Shown: in pieces, positions 55,948 to 64,000 of the stretch | How the letters are laid out: every line of letters begins with the position of its first letter | How positions within the stretch are numbered: position 1 is the stretch's first letter | NCBI RefSeq assembly: GCF_012849555.1 | Contig: NZ_CP051685.1 | Location: 2,356,001 to 2,420,000, forward strand | DNA from: Massilia forsythiae | Lineage (GTDB): Bacteria; Pseudomonadota; Gammaproteobacteria; Burkholderiales; Burkholderiaceae_D | Length of the DNA stretch: 64,000 bases | Direction: 5' to 3' | The notes under the pieces: model-generated | Database searches by the model: none | Seen by the model: the letters and a program-made list of their open reading frames with translations, nothing else | What the model was told of the DNA's origin: nothing | Translations under genes and position numbers: made by a program

Positions 55948-56895
55948 TCAGGCCGTATCGCCCGCCGGCCCGAACATGTCTTCGCGCGCCGCCGCCTGCG
56001 CCACGCGCGCGCCCGGCGCCACGTCGTGGGTCACCCACACGTTGCCGCCGATGACGGCGCCCTTGCCGATCGTGATCCGCCCCAGCACGGTGGCGCCGGC
56101 GTAGATGACCACGTCGTCCTCGACCACCGGATGGCGCGGCAAGCCCTTCTGCAGGGTGCCGTCGGCGTCCGCCGGAAAGCGCCGCGCGCCCAGCGTGACG
56201 GCCTGGTACAGGCGCACGTGCTGGCCGATGACCGCGGTCTCGCCGATGACGACGCCGGTGCCGTGGTCGATGAAGAAACCGGCGCCGATGGTGGCGCCGG
56301 GGTGGATGTCGATGCCGGTCTGCCCGTGCGCCAGCTCGGCGATGATGCGCGCCAGCAGCGGCAGGCCGAGGCGGTACAGGCTGTGCGCCAGGCGGTGGTG
56401 GATCATCGCCAGGATGCCCGGATAGCACAGCAGCACTTCGTCGACGCTGCGCGCCGCCGGGTCGCCCTGGTAGGCGGCCAGCACGTCGCTGTCGAGCAGC
56501 GCGCGGATGGCCGGCAGCGCCGCGCCGAAGGTACGCGTGATGTCCATGGCACGCGCGTCGATGTCGGCATCGGCGGCGGCGTCGGCAGCGGCATCGCCGC
56601 GCTGGCGCAGAGCCGCGTTGTAGCGCAGTTCCAGGCGCACCTGGCGCAGCAGCGCGTGCAGGGCCGCGTCGAGCGCGTGGGCGACATGGAAATCCTCGCT
56701 TTCCGGGCGCAGCTCGGGCGGGCCCAGGCGCATCGGAAACAGCAGGCTCTTGAGTTGCCCGACGATGGTGCCGAGCGCGTCGCGCGAAGGAAATTCGATG
56801 CCGCTCAACTCGCCGGTCGGCCGGTGCGCCGCGCGCCAGCGGCTGCGCGCCTCGTGCAGGCCGTGCACGATCGCGCCGATGTCGAAGTCCGCCAT
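55948..56895 (-). CDS. epsC: serine O-acetyltransferase (EpsC type)
   Basis: A 315-residue enzyme making O-acetylserine for cysteine synthesis. The helical N-terminal domain is followed by a left-handed beta-helix of hexapeptide repeats, with TGIDIHPGATIGAGFFIDHGTGVVIGET carrying the catalytic His/Asp pair. It is longer than the E. coli CysE (273) and corresponds to the EpsC subgroup. The start follows AAGGA. It stands alone, convergent with the TraB/GumN pair. Confidence 0.92.
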   Translation of the reverse strand: MADFDIGAIVHGLHEARSRWRAAHRPTGELSGIEFPSRDALGTIVGQLKSLLFPMRLGPPELRPESEDFHVAHALDAALHALLRQVRLELRYNAALRQRGDAAADAAADADIDARAMDITRTFGAALPAIRALLDSDVLAAYQGDPAARSVDEVLLCYPGILAMIHHRLAHSLYRLGLPLLARIIAELAHGQTGIDIHPGATIGAGFFIDHGTGVVIGETAVIGQHVRLYQAVTLGARRFPADADGTLQKGLPRHPVVEDDVVIYAGATVLGRITIGKGAVIGGNVWVTHDVAPGARVAQAAAREDMFGPAGDTA

Positions 56896-57087
56896 CAGTC
56901 CATCCTTCGCGGCAGGGCGGGCAGGGGTGTTGTCGGTGAGTCAGGCGGCACGGTCGTTCTCCAAAACGATATGGACAAATTTTTAATATACGCGGGGGCG
57001 CGCATGCCTTCAAAAGAAGAAATCCGTATGAGGACATGCGAAAAACATGCTTGGCGCATCATGAGACAGTCCAGTGTAGCGGAGCGG

Positions 57088-57741
57088 CTAGCCGTACAAG
57101 TTGTGGCGTATCGCGTGCGCATAATGCTGGTCCAGCTGCGCCGCCTCGGCCTGGTCGGCCGGACGGCCTGCGGCGGCGGCGTTCAGCGCGACCACCATCT
57201 GGCCGGGCGTCGGCAATGCATGGCGGTCGAGCCGCGCTTCCTCTTTCCACAAACCGGCGCGGTTGACCGCTTTGCCGCAATGGAACAGCACTTCGTCGAT
57301 CGCCACCACGGTCGCGGCCTTGGGTATCTTGCTCCCTTCGGCCAGGCACGCCAGCAGGCCGGGCTCGACCGTGGCGCGCGCGCGGCCGTTGATGCGCATG
57401 AAGATATCCAATCCCGGAAACAGGAACAGCATGCCGGCGCGTTCGTCGCACTCGAGGTTGCGCAGCGATTCGATGCGGTTGTTGCCGGGCCAGTCGGCAA
57501 AGGCGACGTGGTGGGCGTCGAGCACGTGCACGAAACCGGGCGGCCCGCCGCGCGGCGAGGCGTCCAGGCCGCGCTCGCTGCCGGTGGCCAGGCAAAAGAA
57601 GGTGGCCGCCTTCAGGTAATCGACATGGAAGTCGATCAAGCGATCCAGCACGCTTTTCTGGATGCGCTCGGCGGGCGGATCGTACAGCGCGTCGAGGTCG
57701 GGGCGGGTGGCGGCAGGGGGCAGCGAATGGTGCTCGGACAT
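57088..57741 (-). CDS. FMN-dependent PPOX-type flavoprotein (MSMEG_1061-like)
   Basis: A 217-residue pyridoxamine-phosphate-oxidase-fold protein. Typical blocks are KAATFFCLATGSERGLDASPRGGPPGFVHV, WPGNNRIESLRN, GMLFLFPG and RINGRARATV. Members bind FMN; most have no known substrate. An AAAGGAA site precedes the ATG. It is divergent from an AraC-type regulator across a 100-bp gap, a typical regulator-target arrangement. Confidence 0.88.
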   Translation of the reverse strand: MSEHHSLPPAATRPDLDALYDPPAERIQKSVLDRLIDFHVDYLKAATFFCLATGSERGLDASPRGGPPGFVHVLDAHHVAFADWPGNNRIESLRNLECDERAGMLFLFPGLDIFMRINGRARATVEPGLLACLAEGSKIPKAATVVAIDEVLFHCGKAVNRAGLWKEEARLDRHALPTPGQMVVALNAAAAGRPADQAEAAQLDQHYAHAIRHNLYG

Positions 57742-57841
57742 GATGGGTTCCTTTCGATAAACGGCAAGCTCGAAGCCACTGTAATCCGCGCCTGGATGGC
57801 GCCTGTACAATAGCCGAGCCAACTTGTATCGATTCGACGCC

Positions 57842-58630
57842 ATGCCCGAACTCAGCAAGGCGCTTGCCGCCATCCATTCCTCCGACGATGGGCCGATCCT
57901 GATTGCCGTGGCCGGCACCGACGACGGCGAACGCGCTTCGCCGCCGCACAGCCATAGCCGCGGACAATTGTTCGCATCGACACGCGGCTTGGTGACGGTC
58001 GGACTGGACACCGGCATGTGGGTGCTGCCGACCACGCACGCGGTGTGGGTGCCGCCGCACCACCGGCACTGGGCCGGCTCGCATGGACCATTTCAGGGTT
58101 TTGTCGTATATGTGGCGGAAGACCAATGCGCCGGCCTGCCGGCGCAACCGTGCAGTATCCGCCTGTCGAACCTGCTGCGCGAAGCGGTACTGCGCGCCGC
58201 CGTCTGGCCGGCGGGGCCGCTCGACGCCGGCGCCGAACGCATCGCCGCCGTCATCCTTGACGAGATCCGCACCCTGCCGGTCGATGCGCTGGAACTGCCC
58301 ATGCCGAAGGAAGCGCGCTTGAACCGCATCGCCCAGGCCCTGATCGCCGCGCCCGACGACGGGCGCAGCCTGGAGGAATGGGCGGCCTGGGCCGCCATCG
58401 GGTCGCGCACGCTGAGCCGCCGCTTCGTGGACGAGACCGGTTTTACGTTCACCGCCTGGCGCCAGCGCGCGCGCCTGCTGCGAGCGCTGGCGATGCTGGC
58501 CGACGGCCACGCGGTAACGCGCATCGCGCTGGAGCTCGGCTATTCGACGCCGAGCACCTTCATCGCGCTGTTCAAGCGCACGTTCGGGGTGACGCCGGCG
58601 ATCTATCGCATGCGGATTGGGGTCAATTAA
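57842..58630 (+). CDS. AraC-family transcriptional regulator
   Basis: A 262-residue regulator. The N-terminal cupin-like sensor (about 15-110) includes PPHSHSRGQLFAS and VWVPPHHRHW, with several His that could bind metal or ligand. The C-terminal double helix-turn-helix (about 165-260) includes SRTLSRRFVDETGFTFTAWR and IALELGYSTPSTFIALFKRTFG. It probably controls the divergent PPOX flavoprotein gene. Confidence 0.9.
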   Translation: MPELSKALAAIHSSDDGPILIAVAGTDDGERASPPHSHSRGQLFASTRGLVTVGLDTGMWVLPTTHAVWVPPHHRHWAGSHGPFQGFVVYVAEDQCAGLPAQPCSIRLSNLLREAVLRAAVWPAGPLDAGAERIAAVILDEIRTLPVDALELPMPKEARLNRIAQALIAAPDDGRSLEEWAAWAAIGSRTLSRRFVDETGFTFTAWRQRARLLRALAMLADGHAVTRIALELGYSTPSTFIALFKRTFGVTPAIYRMRIGVN

Positions 58631-58741
58631 ACTATTGCCATCATATTCATGATGCCGAAATGACATAGCAGTGACTGTGGTATCGCATGTATTTTTCAGC
58701 GACATGATTGTGAAAACCGATACAGAAGATCGCTTGTGTTG

Positions 58742-58760
58742 ATACAATGCAATATTGTAT
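58742..58760. promoter_or_regulatory. AT-rich dyad upstream of the NERD gene
   Basis: ATACAAT-GCAAT-ATTGTAT: 7-bp perfect arms, 20 bases before the NERD start. It could be an operator or leader hairpin. Confidence 0.4.
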
Positions 58761-58780
58761 TGGTATCTCGCTAGCCTATC

Positions 58781-59716
58781 ATGCTTATCAAAAGCGCAGA
58801 CAGCAAGGATTCGCAGATCGCAATCCTTCAAAACCTCCTTTCTCACGAACGCGTTTCTGCAGAAAAAAAGAAACTGCTGGAAAAGCAGTTAAGGAACTTA
58901 TCGATTGGTATTGCGACCGAAAAGCAGGCTGCATTCGAGATCGATTTCTACGCTGCCCCCAGTAAAAATTTGTTTGTCATCCATGATCTTCGGCTTGAAA
59001 TCAATGGACGCGTAGCGCAAATCGATCATGTGTTGATGAACAGGCTCTTGGAGGTGTTTGTTCTGGAAACCAAGAGCTTCAGTACCGGTCTTGCAATCAA
59101 CGATAGAGGAGAATTTTCCACCTTTTATGATGGAAAGGAAGTGGGCATTCCTTCTCCAGTAGAACAAAACGCCCGTCACATATCCGTCTTGAAGGATGCT
59201 TTCAAAGCGATCGGTCTGCCGAAACGCTTGGGCATTACTTTGCAGCCATCGTTTCACTCCGTGATTCTTGTATCGCCCAAAGCACTCATCAACCGTCCAA
59301 ACATAGAAAATTTCGATGCGTCGATTATCAAGCTCGATCAATTTTTCTCTTGGTATAACGAAAAAATGAATGCTGTGAGCTTGAAAGACACTGTAGGGAT
59401 ATTCAAGGTCTGTTCGAGCGAAACGGTCAAGAGTCTTGGTGAAAAATTACTATCTCTGCATAAACCTGCCTACGTCGATTACATCAAAAGTTTCGATTTG
59501 GGACCGACTTTGTTGCGTAAAGAGCCAATCAGGGTTGTAGCTGATGAAACAAAGATCGACTCCGATATAAGCCCAACGAAGGACAAAGAAGAAACGAAGT
59601 ATTTCTGCGCGAATTGCAAAAAGCCAATCGTTCAAGTGGTAGCCAAATATTGCTGGAACAACAAGCAACGATTTGGTGGTAAAGCGTATTGCCGTACGTG
59701 CCAAGCGAAGATGTGA
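58781..59716 (+). CDS. NERD nuclease-related domain protein with C-terminal zinc ribbon
   Basis: A 311-residue protein. The NERD domain (about 45-160) keeps the nuclease-like residues: Glu47 (ATEKQAA), Asp82 (AQIDHVL), Glu96 and Lys98 (VLETKSF). A basic coiled N-terminus precedes it. The C-terminus has CANC...CRTC, a topoisomerase-like zinc ribbon. Base composition is strikingly AT-rich, with codon choice unlike any neighbour, indicating recent acquisition. There is no ribosome site of note. NERD proteins are linked to DNA processing and sometimes to defence; no partner gene is present here. Confidence 0.88.
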   Translation: MLIKSADSKDSQIAILQNLLSHERVSAEKKKLLEKQLRNLSIGIATEKQAAFEIDFYAAPSKNLFVIHDLRLEINGRVAQIDHVLMNRLLEVFVLETKSFSTGLAINDRGEFSTFYDGKEVGIPSPVEQNARHISVLKDAFKAIGLPKRLGITLQPSFHSVILVSPKALINRPNIENFDASIIKLDQFFSWYNEKMNAVSLKDTVGIFKVCSSETVKSLGEKLLSLHKPAYVDYIKSFDLGPTLLRKEPIRVVADETKIDSDISPTKDKEETKYFCANCKKPIVQVVAKYCWNNKQRFGGKAYCRTCQAKM

Positions 59717-59767
59717 TGCAGCGCGGATTTGTCAAGCAGGTGTAAATCCGCGTAGAATGCAGGCAAC

Positions 59768-59841
59768 GCGGGTGTAGCTCAATGGTAGAGCTGAAGCTTC
59801 CCAAGCTTATGACGAGGGTTCGATTCCCTTCACCCGCTCCA
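59768..59841 (+). tRNA. tRNA-Gly (anticodon CCC)
   Basis: The acceptor stem GCGGGTG pairs with CACCCGC. The D-arm is GCTC-AATGGTA-GAGC, the anticodon loop TTCCCAA has CCC at 59800-59802, and the T-arm GAGGG-TTCGATT-CCCTT is standard. CCA is encoded. The anticodon stem closes with a G-A mismatch. Confidence 0.97.
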
Positions 59842-59889
59842 TCCCGCAGACCTTCCTCCATTTAGCGCACCGCTCGACCGCCGGCGCGG

Positions 59890-61017
59890 TTACTGCGACA
59901 GCAAGCTCCCGCTCCGCCACGCCTTTTCACCCGCAATCTTGCACACGTTCATCCCGCGCAGCAGGTGCCGGTGCGCCGTGCTCGCGAACAGCACGCCGGT
60001 CTGCGTGGCGCGCAGCGTCGTCACCTTGCCGCTGACCGGATTGACGATGTCGGCCAGTGCATCGCCGGGCTGCACCCGCTCTCCCAGATTCTTGTGGAAC
60101 ACCAGCACGCCCGCGTGCGGCGCCGCCACCGGCTCCACGCCTTCCAGCGGTGTCGGCTGGGACAGCGGCGCCGGCAGCGGATCGAGTGCGATGTCGAGTA
60201 TGCCCTGATGCCCCAGGTATTGCAGCAGGGCGTGCGCATCCTGCTCGGCCAAGTGGTAGCGTACGTCGTTCTCGCCGCGCAGTTCCACCGTCACGCCGAT
60301 GCAGCCCATCGGCACCGCGGCGTCTGGAAACGCTGCGGCCAGGTCCCACCACAGGCGGCTGCAGGCTTCGTCGAACGGTTCGCCGCCGGATTCGCGCGCC
60401 AGCAGCGTGGCATGCGCGCCCATCAGTGCGGCCAGCGGTTTTACTTGCTCCGCCAGCGGGGTACCGGTGTACAGGTGCAGCACCGCTTCGTTGTCGCAGT
60501 GCAGGTCGAGCATGACGTCGGCGTCGATCGCCATGCCGAGCAGCGTCTTTTTCAGTTCCTGGGTTGCGCTTTCCGGCTGCCAGGCGGCCACCGAGCGGCG
60601 CGCGTGGCTGCGGATCAGGGCGGCGTTGGCATCGGCGTCGTTGCCCAGCTGGCCGCGCAGGCTGTGCTCGAGGTCGTTCGCCACGTGCTTGTAGGAGCGG
60701 TTGAAATTGATGCCGCTGGCGATGTCGAAGCGGCCGAACGGCGCGCCATGGATGACTTGCGACAGCCCGATCGGATTCGCCGCCGGCACCAGGATCACCT
60801 CGCCGACGACGCGGCCCTCGCGTTCGAGCCGTTCCAGCTCGCGCCGCAGCACGTGGGCGACCAGCATCGCCGGCACTTCGTCCGCGTGCAGCGACGCCTG
60901 GATGTACGCCTTCCTGCCGCTGCCGTCATTGCCCCGAGGCGTGCCGAAGTGGAACGAGGTCAACTGGAAGCCGGCGACATGGTCTTCGGTGGCGATCGGG
61001 TGGGACTGCTGGCGCAT
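59890..61017 (-). CDS. succinylglutamate desuccinylase/aspartoacylase-family protein
   Basis: A 375-residue M14-like zinc hydrolase. Zinc ligands lie in [13 protein letters not shown] (His and Glu) and [13 protein letters not shown] (His), with the substrate-binding NFNRSY. The C-terminal part ([20 protein letters not shown]) is a lipoyl-like barrel typical of this subgroup, which removes acyl groups from amino acids or related compounds. The start follows GAGGAGA. The substrate is unknown. It is divergent from trmB. Confidence 0.88.
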   Translation of the reverse strand: MRQQSHPIATEDHVAGFQLTSFHFGTPRGNDGSGRKAYIQASLHADEVPAMLVAHVLRRELERLEREGRVVGEVILVPAANPIGLSQVIHGAPFGRFDIASGINFNRSYKHVANDLEHSLRGQLGNDADANAALIRSHARRSVAAWQPESATQELKKTLLGMAIDADVMLDLHCDNEAVLHLYTGTPLAEQVKPLAALMGAHATLLARESGGEPFDEACSRLWWDLAAAFPDAAVPMGCIGVTVELRGENDVRYHLAEQDAHALLQYLGHQGILDIALDPLPAPLSQPTPLEGVEPVAAPHAGVLVFHKNLGERVQPGDALADIVNPVSGKVTTLRATQTGVLFASTAHRHLLRGMNVCKIAGEKAWRSGSLLSQ

Positions 61018-61128
61018 CGGGACATCTCCTCTGGTCGGACACACATTATGTCCGAGATGCCGCAGGCAAAGCGCAGCGCTCGCCACGTGCGCGGCCGGCG
61101 AGGGCGGAAATGCGCGCGCACGCTGGGG

Positions 61129-61134
61129 TATAAT
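61129..61134 (+). promoter_or_regulatory. -10 hexamer of trmB
   Basis: Perfect TATAAT in an extended GGGGTATAATG context, 30 bases before the trmB ATG. Confidence 0.6.
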
Positions 61135-61164
61135 GACGCCCGTTTTTTCTCATCTTCTTTCCCC

Positions 61165-61884
61165 ATGTCCGCAGACACGCCCACCAACGGCCAAGGCCGT
61201 CCCATGCTGTACGATCCGACCGAGCACCGCATCCGCAGTTTCGTCACGCGCGCCGGACGCCTGTCGACCGGGCAGGCGCGCGCGCTCGAGGAATTCGGTC
61301 CGCAATTCCTGGTCGAGTACCGCAAGGAAGCGGTCGATTTCCACGCGCCGTTCGGCCGCACTGCGCCGCTGGTCCTGGAGATCGGCTTCGGCATGGGCGA
61401 CACCACGGCGCACATCGCCAAGGTGATGCCGGACAAGGATTTCATCGGCGTCGAAGTGCACACGCCGGGCGTGGGTAGCCTGTTGAAACAGATCGGCGAG
61501 CAGGGCATCACGAATCTGCGCCTGATCCAGCACGATGCGGTCGAAGTGCTGAACAACATGATCGCCGACGCATCCCTGGCCGGTGTGCACATCTTCTTCC
61601 CGGACCCGTGGCACAAGGCGCGTCACAACAAGCGGCGGCTGATCCAGCCGGAGTTCGTGAAACTGCTGTGCAGCAAACTGGCGCCGGGCGGGTATATCCA
61701 CTGCGCCACCGATTGGGAAGACTACGCCGTGCAGATGCTGGACGTGCTGGGCGCCGAGCCGGCCTTGCAGAACACTGCCGAAGGGTATGCGCCGCAGCCG
61801 GCCTACCGTCCGCTGACCAAGTTCGAGAACCGCGGCATCAAATTGGGGCACGGCGTGTGGGACTTGGTATTCACCAAAAAATGA
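61165..61884 (+). CDS. trmB: tRNA (guanine-N7-)-methyltransferase TrmB
   Basis: A 239-residue SAM-dependent enzyme forming m7G46 in tRNA. The SAM site [16 protein letters not shown], the family signature [18 protein letters not shown], and the C-terminal [17 protein letters not shown] are all present. The first ATG is chosen; an ATG 13 codons later (MLYDP) is possible. Confidence 0.97.
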   Translation: MSADTPTNGQGRPMLYDPTEHRIRSFVTRAGRLSTGQARALEEFGPQFLVEYRKEAVDFHAPFGRTAPLVLEIGFGMGDTTAHIAKVMPDKDFIGVEVHTPGVGSLLKQIGEQGITNLRLIQHDAVEVLNNMIADASLAGVHIFFPDPWHKARHNKRRLIQPEFVKLLCSKLAPGGYIHCATDWEDYAVQMLDVLGAEPALQNTAEGYAPQPAYRPLTKFENRGIKLGHGVWDLVFTKK

Positions 61885-61914
61885 TGTGATGGATGGGTGG
61901 GTGGGCGTCGGCCG

Positions 61915-63765
<1,851 letters not shown>

Positions 63766-63805
63766 GGTGTCGCTTTGGTTCTCGATAGCTCTTTAATCAA
63801 TGCAA

Positions 63806-64000
63806 TTACTCGGCCCAGACCACCCAGCCGAAATGCGCCGTGACCAGCACCAGAATGCCGAACACGATACGGTACCAGGCGAAGATCGTGAAGTCGTGCG
63901 AACTGATGTAGCGCAGCAGCCAGCGCACGCACAGGAAGGCGGACACGAAGGCGGCCAGGCCGCCGATCAGGAACAGCGGCAGGTCGGCGGCGTGCAGCTC
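63806..64000 (-). CDS. uppP: undecaprenyl-diphosphatase (C-terminal 64 residues; rest outside window)
   Basis: The last 64 codons of a membrane protein, with [20 protein letters not shown] and [20 protein letters not shown] matching the C-terminal helices of UppP/BacA. This enzyme dephosphorylates undecaprenyl pyrophosphate so the lipid carrier can be reused for peptidoglycan. The N-terminal catalytic part lies beyond the window edge. Confidence 0.9.
   Translation of the reverse strand, partial: ELHAADLPLFLIGGLAAFVSAFLCVRWLLRYISSHDFTIFAWYRIVFGILVLVTAHFGWVVWAE

Noticed and set aside
59716..59841. tRNA-Gly as an integration site for an island
   Set aside because: No duplicated tRNA 3' end, integrase or attachment-site pair was found. 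The foreign-looking gene lies on the 5' side of the tRNA, opposite to the usual integration side.

Overview
The window is a high-GC chromosomal stretch from a betaproteobacterium, most likely the family Oxalobacteraceae (Massilia or a close relative). Three things support this: the gene orders leuS-lptE-holA-proA, fur-bamE-dapB and lptD-surA-pdxA-rsmA; the protein sequence style; and a dispersed family of GTCCCCGC-type palindromes between genes. There is no prophage, insertion sequence or CRISPR array. One tRNA gene (Gly, CCC) is present. Most of the window is core genome, and the accessory content is mainly in signalling and in a few isolated genes.

Layout. 1-9.8 kb: a truncated secreted CocE/AEH-type hydrolase, a PhaC-like hydrolase with a serine nucleophile, a chemoreceptor, a glutathione transferase, an Xni-type exonuclease, a receiver without its phospho-acceptor, and a divergent pair of GAF proteins (a DNA-binding one and an EAL phosphodiesterase). 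10-15 kb: mnmA and a Nudix hydrolase, then the three-gene proton-translocating transhydrogenase. 15-26 kb: amgK-murU-pepP-ubiH on the minus strand (peptidoglycan recycling and ubiquinone), divergent from lptD-surA-pdxA-rsmA (outer membrane assembly, vitamin B6, rRNA methylation). 26-33.4 kb: two paralogous lipoproteins, a HAD phosphatase, hrcA, an exported alpha/beta hydrolase, fur, bamE, dapB and an orphan barstar. 33.4-42.4 kb: leuS-lptE-holA, proA, hemJ, a THUMP rRNA methyltransferase and a Bcr/CflA transporter. 42.4-49.8 kb: two small lipoprotein genes (one broken by a stop codon) and an operon joining an HDOD-GAF histidine kinase, a receiver-PAS-GGDEF-EAL protein and a Sel1-repeat protein. 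49.9-53.5 kb: a radical-SAM plus UdgX-fusion DNA repair cassette behind a near-perfect LexA operator. 53.6-64 kb: tandem TraB/GumN-like proteins, an EpsC-type serine acetyltransferase, a PPOX flavoprotein with a divergent AraC regulator, an AT-rich NERD gene beside tRNA-Gly, an aspartoacylase-family hydrolase, trmB, recQ and the end of uppP.

How the parts fit. Envelope biogenesis is strongly represented (LptD, LptE, SurA, BamE, UppP, AmgK and MurU). Two unlinked clusters handle cyclic di-GMP. The most system-like element is the SOS-controlled repair cassette. The most striking non-coding signals are a recurring paired palindrome of about 120-140 bp and a separate 137-bp near-palindrome upstream of the PhaC-like gene.
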